A stretch of DNA of 64,000 bases, taken from the NCBI RefSeq assembly GCF_024137025.1, contig NZ_JAMYJR010000018.1:1-64000 (forward strand), written 5' to 3'. The stretch comes from Paractinoplanes aksuensis (GTDB lineage Bacteria; Actinomycetota; Actinomycetes; Mycobacteriales; Micromonosporaceae). Under the pieces are notes generated by a model. That model had not been told where the DNA came from, made no database searches, and saw only the letters and a list, made by a program, of their open reading frames with translations. Positions 55,926 to 64,000 of the stretch are shown here, piece by piece. How positions within the stretch are numbered: the first letter of the stretch is position 1; each line of letters starts with the position of its first letter. Position numbers and translations under genes: made by a program.

Positions 55926-56573
55926 TCAGAGCGGGTGGGTGCGGTCCTGCCATGTGCAGAGGCAGACCCGGTTGCCCTCCGGATCGGCCAGCACCCAGAA
56001 CGACGGCGCCTCCGCGTCGCTGACCAGGGTGCCGCCGGCGGCCAGGGCGGCGTCGATGCGGGGCTGGACCTGGGCCGGGTCGATCCAGACGTCGGGGTGC
56101 CAGCGCTGGCGCGGCTCCTCGTCGCCGGACTGCTGAAACCATAGTGCGGGCTGCAGACCGGCCGGGTCGGTGACGTCGACGTCGTCCGGCGTCATCCGCA
56201 GGATCGCCGCCCAGAACGGGATCACCCCGCCCCGTGCCGGGCTGTCCAGGGCCCACTCGATCCGGGACACGTCGACGGCCGAGCCGCGTAGTCCGAGCGC
56301 CGAGGCGACCGACGCGACGGCCCGGGCCAGGCGCACGTCCCGCGATGTCACGCCGCCGGCGTCATGGCTGGTCAGGCGGACGTCGACCGCGGTGTAGCGC
56401 AGGGTCAGGTCGGGGTGATGGTTCATCTGCTCGGCCACGTCGCCGATGGCGTTGACCAGGGCCAGGCCCGCGGCGAAGTCCTTGGTCTCGATCCGGGTGA
56501 ACAGGCCGCCGGGCAGGTAGGTCCAGCCGTCCAGCTGCTCGGCCGCGATCTGCTTTCCGTCGAGCTTCGTCAT
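55926..56573 (-). CDS. Pterin-4a-carbinolamine dehydratase fused to a VOC domain
   Basis: This is a 215-residue two-domain protein. Residues 1-100 are pterin-4a-carbinolamine dehydratase (PhhB/PCD) with the catalytic EQMNHHPDLTLRYTAVDVRL block. Residues 100-215 form a VOC (glyoxalase-like) domain containing RWHPDVWIDP and VLADPEGNRVCLCTW. PCD recycles tetrahydrobiopterin for aromatic amino acid hydroxylases. ATG 56573 overlaps the Lrp regulator stop (ATGA), so the two are coupled. The VOC part may bind a ligand or a metal. Confidence 0.85.
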   Translation of the reverse strand: MTKLDGKQIAAEQLDGWTYLPGGLFTRIETKDFAAGLALVNAIGDVAEQMNHHPDLTLRYTAVDVRLTSHDAGGVTSRDVRLARAVASVASALGLRGSAVDVSRIEWALDSPARGGVIPFWAAILRMTPDDVDVTDPAGLQPALWFQQSGDEEPRQRWHPDVWIDPAQVQPRIDAALAAGGTLVSDAEAPSFWVLADPEGNRVCLCTWQDRTHPL

Positions 56574-57046
56574 GAGCCCATCCTCACCCGGTTGTTGCGA
56601 ATGTGCTCGTACACGATCGACGTCCGGACGTCGGCCACCTCGGGGCGCTGGGTCAGCCGGTCGATGACGAACTCGTACAGGCTGTCGTTGTCGGGGACGG
56701 CCACGTGCACGATGAAGTCGTCGGTGCCGGTCGTCACGTAGAGCCCGAGCGTGTCGGGCAGGGTGGAGACCCACTCGCGGAACGCCTCGATGTTGCGGCG
56801 GGACGGCGGCCGGATCCGGATGGCGATGAGCGCCTGCACCGGCCGGCCGACGGCCTTGAGGTCGACGTCGAGGATCGCCCCGCGGATCACGCCGCGGCGA
56901 CGCAGCGCCCGGGTGCGGTCGAGGGCTGTGGTCGGGGAGACACCGACGGCCGCGGCCACCTCGCGGTTGGTCTTCCGTGCATCCAACTGGAGTTCCCGCA
57001 GGATCGCCGTATCAAGTTCGTCCAGGTCCACCGATTCGGCCCTCAT
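56570..57046 (-). CDS. Lrp/AsnC-family transcriptional regulator
   Basis: This is a 158-residue regulator. The HTH region opens with DLDELDTAILRELQLDARKT and contains REVAAAVGVSPTTALDRTRAL, and the C-terminal RAM domain includes GLYVTTGTDDFIVHVAV. Lrp-type regulators sense amino acids. Translational overlap with the pterin dehydratase gene and divergence from a DUF2000 gene (91 bp away) suggest control of both, perhaps in aromatic amino acid catabolism. ATG 57046 is the start. Confidence 0.9.
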   Translation of the reverse strand: MRAESVDLDELDTAILRELQLDARKTNREVAAAVGVSPTTALDRTRALRRRGVIRGAILDVDLKAVGRPVQALIAIRIRPPSRRNIEAFREWVSTLPDTLGLYVTTGTDDFIVHVAVPDNDSLYEFVIDRLTQRPEVADVRTSIVYEHIRNNRVRMGS

Positions 57047-57137
57047 TCCGATACAAGTACGGATCTGTTGCCGTCGAACCTAACAGGTGCCTAGCATTCC
57101 GGTCGTAAGCTGCCTTTACGTACGGAGAGGAACCACC

Positions 57138-57596
57138 ATGGTGGGATTTGCGCCGACCGAGATCGATCCGAGCGCGCCGACCCGCGCGGCCCGGCTCAAG
57201 TGGGTGGTCGTGGTCGACGCCGACCTGCCCGCCGGCCGCGCCACCAATGCCGCGATCTGCACTGCCGCCGCCACCTCGCAGGCAGTGTCCGGGCTGCTGG
57301 GCGACGACGCTATGGACGCGGACGGCAACGCGCACCCGGGTCTGCCCTGGGCCGGCTGCACGGTGCTCTCGGCCGATGCCACCACCCTGCGCACGATCCG
57401 GGCCAAGGCGGCCGCCCGGCCCGACTTCTTTGTGGCCGACATGCCGGCCGCCGCCCAGCAGACGCGCGTCTACACCGAGTACCTGTCGTCCGTGGCCGGC
57501 ACCGCGGCCGAGGGCCTCGACTACTACGCGGTCAGCCTCGTCGGCCCGCGCAACCCGGTTGACAAGCTGATCGGCAAGCTTCCGCTACTCGCCTAG
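57138..57596 (+). CDS. DUF2000 family protein
   Basis: This is a 152-residue protein. LKWVVVVDADLPAGRATNAA and the AATSQAVSGLLG block fit the DUF2000 family, which has a peptidyl-tRNA-hydrolase-like fold of unknown function. A GGAGAGG ribosome site precedes ATG 57138. It is divergent from the Lrp gene and overlaps the end of the convergent APH-like gene by 12 bases. It is probably part of the Lrp regulon. Confidence 0.8.
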   Translation: MVGFAPTEIDPSAPTRAARLKWVVVVDADLPAGRATNAAICTAAATSQAVSGLLGDDAMDADGNAHPGLPWAGCTVLSADATTLRTIRAKAAARPDFFVADMPAAAQQTRVYTEYLSSVAGTAAEGLDYYAVSLVGPRNPVDKLIGKLPLLA

Positions 57597-58517
57597 GGCC
57601 AACGCCTTCTGGATGTTCCACTCGGCCAGGTCGAGCATCCACTGCCGGTTGGGGAAATCGGTGCCGGCGATCCGCAGCGGCCCCTCGATCAGGGCAATCA
57701 CCTGAGCGACCCGGTAGAGCTCGAGCCGCGCCGGGTCAAGATCGACGGGCCCCAGTTCCGCGTACGCCTCCTGGAAGCGCAACTGCAGGAACGCGTGCTC
57801 CCACTCGACGTCGAAATACGTGACTCCCTCGATGTCGATCATCACCGGCTCCCCCGCGGCCGACATGAACACGTGGTCGGGCCCCAGCTCCCCGTGGACC
57901 AGCACGTACTCCCGGCGCGCCTCGACCCGACCGCGCAACCCGCGCAGGTGGTCCTCGATCCGCGGGCCGGCCGCCGCCATCCGCTCGTCCTGCCCGACCA
58001 CGGCCCTCAGGTGGGCCAGGGCCCGGTCCAGAACAACCTCTTCCGGCGTACGGGCCTGCGGGTTCAACGAGGCCGGCCGCCCCCACTCGGGCCCGAGGGT
58101 GGTGTGCATCCGCCGCAGTGTCCGCCCGAGCTCGCGCAGCGGCGCGCGGTCGTACTCCATCCGCGCTTCCAGCGTCTCGCTGCCCACGTCCTCGACGAGC
58201 ACCCGGTCGCCGTCGGCGAACAACACCTCGGGCACCCGCACCCCGGCCCCGGCCAGCAGCGCCTGGTTGGTGAGGAACAGGTGAGCCCCGGAGGCATCGG
58301 TGAACGGATCGTCGGGCACGGTCACCGAGGGCGGCCAGTAGTCCTCGGCCGCGGCCCACACGTAGAGGACCACCGAGCTGTCGTCGTCGAGCCGGATCCG
58401 GTAGACGCCCTTCTTGGTGCCGCCGGTGAGCCGCTCGAGATGCGTCACCCGCCGGCCCCGGCCCAGTTGCTCGGCCACCAGGCCCGTTACGTCGTCGACG
58501 GTCAGAAAGGCACGCAT
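57585..58517 (-). CDS. Aminoglycoside-phosphotransferase-fold (APH) protein
   Basis: This is a 310-residue kinase-like protein. The nucleotide lysine region is VYRIRLDDDSSVVLYVW, the catalytic loop reads VLVHGELGPDHVFM and the metal loop MIDIEG. The usual HGDxxxxN is changed to HGExxxxH, a variant I associate with a distinct actinobacterial subgroup, so antibiotic modification is not implied. ATG 58517 is chosen (the open frame extends 20 codons more). A strong terminator separates it from the conservon operon. Confidence 0.8.
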   Translation of the reverse strand: MRAFLTVDDVTGLVAEQLGRGRRVTHLERLTGGTKKGVYRIRLDDDSSVVLYVWAAAEDYWPPSVTVPDDPFTDASGAHLFLTNQALLAGAGVRVPEVLFADGDRVLVEDVGSETLEARMEYDRAPLRELGRTLRRMHTTLGPEWGRPASLNPQARTPEEVVLDRALAHLRAVVGQDERMAAAGPRIEDHLRGLRGRVEARREYVLVHGELGPDHVFMSAAGEPVMIDIEGVTYFDVEWEHAFLQLRFQEAYAELGPVDLDPARLELYRVAQVIALIEGPLRIAGTDFPNRQWMLDLAEWNIQKALALGE

Positions 58518-58580
58518 GGCGAGCGATCCTGCCCACCCCGGCCGGCCGTCCACAACCGAATAATCGGCTGGAGACACGAC

Positions 58581-58614
58581 GAAACCCCGCTCCGGCCTAG
58601 CGGAGCGGGGTTTC
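58581..58614. terminator. Strong terminator at the end of the conservon operon
   Basis: A perfect 14-bp stem, GAAACCCCGCTCCG (58581-58594) against 58601-58614, closes a 6-nt loop nine bases after the stop of the GTPase gene. On the minus strand the stem starts and ends with A/T runs, as a classic intrinsic terminator does. Confidence 0.88.
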
Positions 58615-58623
58615 GACGGACTG

Positions 58624-59211
58624 TCAGGCGGGCGCTACGGCGCGAGTACGACGCATCGTCAGCACATACTCGACCAGCGAGATGAGGACGTTCTTCGTCG
58701 ACTCACGGTTACGCGCGTCGCAGCTCACCACGGGCACGTCGCTCGAGATCGCCAGAGCGTCCCGAACGTCCTGCGCGTTGTGATACTGCATCCCGTCGAA
58801 GCAGTTGATCGCGATCAGGTAGGGAAGGCGACGGTGCTCGAAGAAGTCGATCGCGGCGAAACAGTCGGCGAGACGCCGAGTGTCCACCATCACGACGGCA
58901 CCGATCGCGCCCCGCACCAGCTCGTCCCACATGAACCAGAAACGCGTCTGGCCCGGTGTTCCGAACAGATACAGGATCAGGTCGCGATCGATACTGATCC
59001 GGCCGAAGTCCATGGCGACGGTGGTCGTCATCTTCCCCGGAACCTGCCGGTTGTCGTCGACACCCACACCCGCCGAGGTCATGATGGCCTCGGTGGTCAG
59101 CGGGGTGATCTCCGAGACCGACCCGACCAGCGTCGTCTTACCGACGCCGAACCCGCCGGCGATAACAATCTTCGCCGACGTCACGCGCCCCGCAGAGGGA
59201 CGGTGCGACAT
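58624..59211 (-). CDS. cvnD: Conservon small GTPase-like protein
   Basis: This is a 195-residue Ras/Roc-like GTP-binding protein of the conservon type. The P-loop is GGFGVGKTT, the switch regions include TTTVAMDFGRI and LFGTPGQ, and the base-specificity position reads INCFDG in place of the usual NKxD. In Streptomyces conservons the kinase, roadblock, DUF742 and GTPase proteins form a membrane-associated complex similar to eukaryotic G-protein modules. ATG 59211 begins one base after the DUF742 stop. Confidence 0.92.
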   Translation of the reverse strand: MSHRPSAGRVTSAKIVIAGGFGVGKTTLVGSVSEITPLTTEAIMTSAGVGVDDNRQVPGKMTTTVAMDFGRISIDRDLILYLFGTPGQTRFWFMWDELVRGAIGAVVMVDTRRLADCFAAIDFFEHRRLPYLIAINCFDGMQYHNAQDVRDALAISSDVPVVSCDARNRESTKNVLISLVEYVLTMRRTRAVAPA

Positions 59212-59212
59212 G

Positions 59213-59599
59213 TCAGAGCCTGCGAAGTCCACTCAGCACCCTTTCCAGCAGTTCCGTGCCTACCGCGTCGGTCTCGTCGTCCAGCGAGGTGGGCTCGTAC
59301 ACCGCGACAAGGCCATCAGAGGCCATGTCGGCGACGATCACTCGAGCCACACCGAGCGGCAGTTGCATGCGTGCGGCGATTTCCGCCAGCGACTGAACTC
59401 GGCCGCCGTCGCACATCTCCGCGATGTACTGATGCTCGCTTCCACCCTGTCCGCCGCGCATCATGCCAGATCGGCCGCGAACGGTTGTCTCGACCAGCGC
59501 TTCCAGCGCTATCTCAAGTTTTGGTCGGGTCCGACCACGGGTCACGGCGTACGGCCTGACCAGCGCGCCGGTCGGCTCATCGCGTTCGGGCATCGTCAC
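59213..59599 (-). CDS. cvnC: Conservon DUF742 protein
   Basis: This is a 128-residue protein with the DUF742 pattern: LVRPYAVTRGRTRPKLEIAL near the start, IAEMCDGGRVQSLAEIAARM with a winged-helix-like core, then LPLGVARVIVADMASDGLV. It is the third conservon component. GTG 59599 and ATG 59593 are both possible starts. It is separated from the roadblock gene by 100 bp that hold no other gene. Confidence 0.9.
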   Translation of the reverse strand: MTMPERDEPTGALVRPYAVTRGRTRPKLEIALEALVETTVRGRSGMMRGGQGGSEHQYIAEMCDGGRVQSLAEIAARMQLPLGVARVIVADMASDGLVAVYEPTSLDDETDAVGTELLERVLSGLRRL

Positions 59600-59699
59600 C
59601 GCTCACCCCTTCCTCGGACCCTAGAAGTGTCTCTTGTTGTCAACTTTTTGAACAGCGGCCGAAGTAACCAGCCGGCTGCCCGTTCAGCCGAGGACTCAC

Positions 59700-60104
59700 T
59701 CAGCCGAGAACGCCGGCCGCGGAACGCGGAGCCGGAGTGAGCGCCTCGCCGACCCGGTCGACCAGGAGGGCCATTTCGTAGCCGACCTGTCCGACGTCGC
59801 AGCTGCGCGCAGCCAGAACCGCGAAGGACGAACCGTCCGAGATGGACATCAGGAAGAGGAACCCGTTGTCCATCTCGACCACCGTCTGCAGCACGGCGCC
59901 ACCCTCGAAGCACCGCGCGGCGCCCTGAGTAAGGCTCACCAGGCCGGAAGCGATGGCCGCCAGCTGATCGGCGCGGTCCCGGGGGAGGTCTCGCGACGCC
60001 GCCAGGAGCAGACCGTCAGCGGAGACCGCGATCGCATGTGCGACGCCGGGAACGCGGTCGGCGAAGTTGGCCAGCAGCCAACCGAGATCCTGCGTAGATG
60101 TCAT
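59700..60104 (-). CDS. cvnB: Conservon roadblock/LC7 protein
   Basis: This is a 134-residue protein of the roadblock/LC7 family. LGWLLANFADRVPGVAHAIA and VSADGLLLAASRDLP are the conserved fold, and the GAVLQTVVEMDNGFLFLM strand pair completes it. In conservons it is thought to act as a GTPase-activating partner of CvnD. ATG 60104 overlaps the kinase stop by four bases (ATGA), so the two are translationally coupled. Confidence 0.92.
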   Translation of the reverse strand: MTSTQDLGWLLANFADRVPGVAHAIAVSADGLLLAASRDLPRDRADQLAAIASGLVSLTQGAARCFEGGAVLQTVVEMDNGFLFLMSISDGSSFAVLAARSCDVGQVGYEMALLVDRVGEALTPAPRSAAGVLG

Positions 60105-63100
60105 GCCTCATGCTCCTTGCCAGCCTGCGAGGACTGCTGCCCTCCCGGAGTCTCCTCCGGGTTGGTCGATTCTTTGGTGCGACCGCGCTGCACACCCCGG
60201 TGGTAGGCGGACAGCAGACCGCGGACACCTTCGGGGGTACGACGCTGAACGGACGTGTCGTTCCGGTCAACACCACCGGGGACGAGCTGCGCCATCGGAG
60301 TGCGCTTGGGCAGACCCGCCGTGGTCGTGGATTCGACCGCCACCTCGGACGCCGCCTGAGCGGCCTGCCAGCCCGTGTCGGCCGCGGTCTGCCACGGGTT
60401 CGTGGCCACGCTGCCGTTCGCGCTGGAGCCGTTCGCAACGGCGCCGTTGGAGGCACCGACACCAACAGTAGCCGGGTCTCGGTCACGCGACTCGGGCGAG
60501 ACGGCCTGCTGCGGCACACCGACCGTTCGCGACGGCTCCCCGGTGGGGATCCGCTGCGAGCTGACCGGCTCGTCGAGTCCGTTGGTCGACGGCTTGGTCT
60601 CAGCCGGACGGCCGGTGGTGAACCAGGCCGACTCGAGCTCCCGGAAGATCGGCAGCTCCATCGTCTCGTCGGCGAACTGGCCCTGGCCGTTGTCCCGCTG
60701 GCGGGCCGCGGCCTGCGCGGCGGCGATCTGCGCGGCCGCCGTGGCCTGAGCCTCGGCTGCCTGCGCGGTCGCGGCCTCGTGAGCCGCCTTGGCCGCCGCG
60801 GCCGCCCGCTGCGACTCCGACGGCAGGCCCGAGGTGGGTGCCGCGGAGACCGGCGAGGCCGGCGGGGCGGAGGACGGGATCGGCGCGGTCTGCGGGTTGG
60901 TCGGACGCTCGACCTGCGGGCGCTGGTCACCCCGCTGCTCCGGCCGGTAACGCGGGAGCTCGGCGGTCATGTCGAGCGCGGCCGCGAGGCTTTCCGGCAC
61001 GTGCGGAGCGGGGTTCTCGCGCTCGGGGGCGACCGGCGGCCAGGCCGGCGGTGCGGCGGCCGTGGGCGGCGCCGAGACCGGCGGTTCCGACCCGGGCGGC
61101 GACGAGATGGGGCGACCACCGTACGGCGGGGCCGAGGGCACCGGCGGAGCGGAGACCGGCGGCAGCGGCGGAGCCGAGACGGGCGGGACGAACGGGGTGC
61201 GGCCCTGGGTCTCGGGGTTGGCCGGGAGCTGACGCGGGATCGTGGCGCCGAAGCCGGAGGTGTCACCGTCGGGGCGGAACGAATCGCCGTTGCGGCGGGG
61301 CAACCCGTCGGGACCGGCGAAGCCCTGGGGCGACGACGGCTGACCGGTGGGGCCGGAGGGCAGCGGCGGGATGGCCTCGTTGCTGCGCGGGCCGTAGAAG
61401 CCGTTGCTGCCGTTTCCGTTGCCGTTCCCGTTGGTGCCGTTGAGCGAGCCGTTGGAGCCGAAGCCGTTGCTCGGGGCGCCGGTGAGGTCGGACCATGCCG
61501 GCACCGAGTGCCCGTTGGTGCCCAGCATGCCGCCGGTGTTCATCGGCGGGTTGGGGTCGAACGGGCGACCGGTCGGGTAGCCACCACGGCCGCTGCCGCT
61601 TTCGAGCGCGAGCGGCTCGGGCATGCCCGGGCGGCCCTGCTCGTCGTAGCCGGCGCCGACCTGGGGACGGCCACCGGCCACCGCGTTCTGGCCCTGGCCC
61701 GCGGTGAGCACCGAGAGCGGCAGGCCGACCTCGGCCACCGTGCCCCGCTCGGTGTCGGCCGGGCGGAGCTCGACCTTGACGGCGTGCCGGTTGGCCAGCC
61801 GGGCGACCACGACCAGGCCCATCATGCGGGAGACGGCCACGTCCACCATCGGCGGGTTGGCGAGCCGCTCGTTCAGCTCGCGCAACTGCTCGCGGCTGAT
61901 ACCGATGCCGCGGTCTTCCACCGAGAGGAGCGCACCGTCGCCCAGCCGCCGGGCCTCGACGATGACCGTCGAGTTGGGCGGGGAGAAGGCGGTGGCGTTG
62001 TCGAACAGCTCGGCGACCAGGTGGACCATGTCGTTGACGGCGTGCGCCGCCACCTCGATGTCCCGGTCGATCATGCCGAACTCGATGCGCGTGTAGTGCT
62101 CGACCTCGGACTGCGCGGCGCGAAGCACGTCGATCAGGGCGGCCGGCTCGCGCTGGACGCGGGTCGAGTCGGCACCGGCGAGAACCAGGAGGTTTTCGTC
62201 GTTACGGCGCATTCGGGTCGCCAGGTGGTCGAGCTGGAACAGCTCGGCCAGACGGTCCGGGTCTTCCTCGCCGCGTTCCAGCCGGTCGAGGTGACCGATG
62301 AGCCGGTCGACCAGGATCTGGGAACGGCGGGCCAGGTTGACGAACATCGTCGCGACGGAGGCCCGCAGGGCGGCCTGCTCGGCCGCGGTGCGCACCGCCT
62401 CGAGGTGAACCGCGTTGAACGCCTCGGTCACCTGACCGAATTCGTCGCGGCTGCGCACCGGAAGGGGCTCGGCGATCTGGTCGGCCAGCTGGGCCGGGGT
62501 GAGCGATGAGGCCAGCTGCGGGTCACGCAGCCGGCTGACCGCGTGGGGCAGGCCGAACTGGGCCACCGAGAGGGCACCCTGGCGCAGCTCACGCAGCGAG
62601 CGGGCCATCGACCGGGCGACCAGCCAGGCGAAGAGGATGGCGAGCAGGAGCATGCCGAGCAGGATGCTGGTCTCGAGGAAGACCCGCCGGTTCACGTCGT
62701 TACGGAGGTCGGTCGCCTCCGCCACGATGTCGGCGTCCATCTTGACCTCGACCTTGCGGAACTCCGCCCCGTACTCCGTCATCGCCTTTTCCCAGTTGGC
62801 GGTGTTGAACGGGATGTTGCGGGTGTTCGCGCCCTGCAGGCTCAGCAGCGGCCCGGTGTAGTTGGTGGCGGCCGTGCCGGCCGTCGATTTGTTGATCTCA
62901 TCGAAAGCGGCCACGTCGGCGGGTGAACCGACCGACCGGACCGTCGTGCCGGCCAGCTCGAAGCCGGTGTCGGCGACCAGCAGTTCACGCCGGAGCGACT
63001 CGGTCAGCTGGTTGGCCGCGATGACCTCGTGGCCGACGTCGCGCTGCTGGGCGATGAACTCCTTGGCCTGGGCCACGGCGGCGACCGACCGCAGGTGGTC

Positions 63101-63685
63101 GCTCAGCTCGGTGTCGCTGGCCAGCTGGGCCGCCGCGTCACGCACGCCGACCAGGTCGTCGATGAGCTTGGTGTAGCTCTCTTCCACCTCGTCGGCGCCG
63201 GGGCGGTTGTTGGCGACCTGACTGCGCTGAGCCGGCAGGTCTTCCAGGTTGCGGTCGAGACGCAGGAGCAGGGTGCTGACGTTCTCGGGGATCTCGTCGA
63301 GCGCAGCCTTCTGCTGGGAGTACGGAACCTTCGCCTTGTCGACCTCGGCCGTCTCGGCGGTGTAGGACTCCCTCGCCTTGATGAACTCAGGACTCTTCTT
63401 GTCCCGGATCGTCGTGACCATCATGCCGTAGGCGCGTTCGTTCTGGAGGTGGTCGACCAGACCACCCGCTGCCTCCGACAGCACCGAAAGGGTGCGCGCA
63501 CGCTCCGCGTTGTTGGCTTCCTCGATGTGGTCGACCAGGCCGCTGACGCCGACGATGATCGTCGCCAGGGTAGGCACCAACATGATCAAGCCAAGCTTCG
63601 ACCAGATCGGCAGGTCTCGCAGCCGATCAGCCGGGCGACGGAGACGCGACATGACGCCGGTCGCCGTCTTGGGGCGCTTGCTCAC
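60101..63685 (-). CDS. cvnA: Conservon sensor histidine kinase with nitrate/nitrite-sensing domain
   Basis: The protein has 1194 residues. An N-terminal transmembrane helix (about 30-48) is followed by an outside NIT-type helical domain, a second helix (SILLGMLLLAILFAWLVARS) and a HAMP segment. The HisKA-like region with FQLDHLATRMRRNDENLLVL holds a candidate phospho-acceptor histidine. An ATPase domain follows, with N box DNATAFSPPNS, G1 EDRGIGIS and G2 MGLVVVARLANRH. The last 500 residues are disordered and end in a conserved tail: SAWFTTGRP near 1015, DTGWQAAQAAS, TTAGLPKRTPMAQLVPGG near 1123 and an RGVQRGR helix. GTG 63685 follows GGAGG. Confidence 0.93.
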   Translation of the reverse strand: MSKRPKTATGVMSRLRRPADRLRDLPIWSKLGLIMLVPTLATIIVGVSGLVDHIEEANNAERARTLSVLSEAAGGLVDHLQNERAYGMMVTTIRDKKSPEFIKARESYTAETAEVDKAKVPYSQQKAALDEIPENVSTLLLRLDRNLEDLPAQRSQVANNRPGADEVEESYTKLIDDLVGVRDAAAQLASDTELSDHLRSVAAVAQAKEFIAQQRDVGHEVIAANQLTESLRRELLVADTGFELAGTTVRSVGSPADVAAFDEINKSTAGTAATNYTGPLLSLQGANTRNIPFNTANWEKAMTEYGAEFRKVEVKMDADIVAEATDLRNDVNRRVFLETSILLGMLLLAILFAWLVARSMARSLRELRQGALSVAQFGLPHAVSRLRDPQLASSLTPAQLADQIAEPLPVRSRDEFGQVTEAFNAVHLEAVRTAAEQAALRASVATMFVNLARRSQILVDRLIGHLDRLERGEEDPDRLAELFQLDHLATRMRRNDENLLVLAGADSTRVQREPAALIDVLRAAQSEVEHYTRIEFGMIDRDIEVAAHAVNDMVHLVAELFDNATAFSPPNSTVIVEARRLGDGALLSVEDRGIGISREQLRELNERLANPPMVDVAVSRMMGLVVVARLANRHAVKVELRPADTERGTVAEVGLPLSVLTAGQGQNAVAGGRPQVGAGYDEQGRPGMPEPLALESGSGRGGYPTGRPFDPNPPMNTGGMLGTNGHSVPAWSDLTGAPSNGFGSNGSLNGTNGNGNGNGSNGFYGPRSNEAIPPLPSGPTGQPSSPQGFAGPDGLPRRNGDSFRPDGDTSGFGATIPRQLPANPETQGRTPFVPPVSAPPLPPVSAPPVPSAPPYGGRPISSPPGSEPPVSAPPTAAAPPAWPPVAPERENPAPHVPESLAAALDMTAELPRYRPEQRGDQRPQVERPTNPQTAPIPSSAPPASPVSAAPTSGLPSESQRAAAAAKAAHEAATAQAAEAQATAAAQIAAAQAAARQRDNGQGQFADETMELPIFRELESAWFTTGRPAETKPSTNGLDEPVSSQRIPTGEPSRTVGVPQQAVSPESRDRDPATVGVGASNGAVANGSSANGSVATNPWQTAADTGWQAAQAASEVAVESTTTAGLPKRTPMAQLVPGGVDRNDTSVQRRTPEGVRGLLSAYHRGVQRGRTKESTNPEETPGGQQSSQAGKEHEA

Positions 63686-63975
63686 GTCACCGTCCTCCTG
63701 TTTCGGGCCCCGGCACTCGGCTTGCCGGGCGCCGCACACGGCCGACTGCCGCGTCGGGCCCCCGAGATTCCATCACGACGAGTGTCAAAGAGAAAGGGCC
63801 GCCGGACACGGACCGGTTGTGTGACGCAATGTTGGTCCGCCGGAGCGGGGACGTCGCCGGTCAATATCACGGGATGTATGGGGTCACTCTCTCAGCGTTA
63901 CTCAGAGCGATCGATCGGCGTGGGGGTTACACCGAACGAACGCGCCCGATCGTAGAGGATCGCAGCAGGAGAGAC

Positions 63976-64000
63976 GATGGCGCGGTCGCGAACGATCGGC
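63976..64000 (+). CDS. Start of a gene cut by the window edge
   Basis: ATG 63976 is preceded by CAGGAGAGACG, a good ribosome site, and encodes MARSRTIG before the window ends. It is divergent from the conservon kinase gene. The product cannot be identified. Confidence 0.5.

Noticed and set aside
57585..58517. Aminoglycoside resistance gene
   Set aside because: The APH fold is present, but the catalytic HGDxxxxN is HGExxxxH and the protein fits a general actinobacterial subgroup, so resistance is not supported.
60098..62509. Long plus-strand open frame opposite the conservon kinase (about 800 codons)
   Set aside because: It is the mirror of a GC-rich gene with strong family motifs on the minus strand; the product is Arg/Gly-rich without any domain. 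Similar mirror frames exist opposite pckG, the first kinase and others.

Overview
The window reads as chromosomal DNA from a GC-rich filamentous actinomycete, most likely Micromonosporaceae (Actinoplanes-like). The grounds are very high GC, many GTG and TTG starts, tightly packed genes, a four-gene conservon, two membrane Ser/Thr kinases, a birA/carboxylase/maf locus and many actinobacterial families (DUF742, DUF4349, GPP34, SCO6745-like). I see no rRNA, tRNA, CRISPR array or intact transposon. Assignments come from reading motifs by eye; no database search was run.

Left part (1-13 kb): hairpin tandem repeats, rhomboid protease, secreted trypsin-like protease, a lytic transglycosylase with a CRP-like palindrome upstream, PIN-PhoH ATPase/RNase, trehalose-phosphatase, a short-chain cis-prenyl synthase and a geranylgeranyl-reductase-type flavoprotein. 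At 7.2-8.2 kb three broken genes lie side by side: an SDR whose 5' end is fused to the 3' end of a divergent regulator, and a 26-codon acetyltransferase stub. Then come PEP carboxykinase, a sigma factor and twin GtrA proteins.

Middle part (13-31 kb): the acyl-CoA carboxylase locus, with birA, accD5/pccB, accE, maf and accA3 in the order known from other actinobacteria but pulled apart by inserted blocks. The inserts are twin M50B peptidases and a giant Ser/Thr kinase, a type VII secretion-like trio ending in a visibly lower-GC mycosin, and a PadR-linked ABC exporter. A 92-bp sequence made of the two convergent gene ends (maf and the ABC permease) is repeated three times.

Right part (31-52 kb): acetyltransferases, DedA, an LpdA-like flavoprotein, assorted conserved genes, an acyl-CoA mutase large subunit, a second Ser/Thr kinase, and a sugar-phosphate/nucleoside salvage group (phosphohexomutase, upp, deoC, aldehyde dehydrogenase and a half-length aldehyde dehydrogenase-like partner). 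Acetaldehyde from DeoC is the likely substrate of the dehydrogenase.

Far right (52-64 kb): a complete conservon (sensor kinase, roadblock, DUF742, GTPase; minus strand 63.7 to 58.6 kb). About 6 kb away lies a 745-residue protein with an IS110-transposase-like, apparently catalytically dead N-terminal region. Its C-terminal tail shares several motifs with the tail of the conservon kinase. This shared tail is the best candidate here for an undescribed component of a signalling system. Gene-end duplications recur at three places (26.2, 32.6 and 54.4 kb) and look like a local genome habit.
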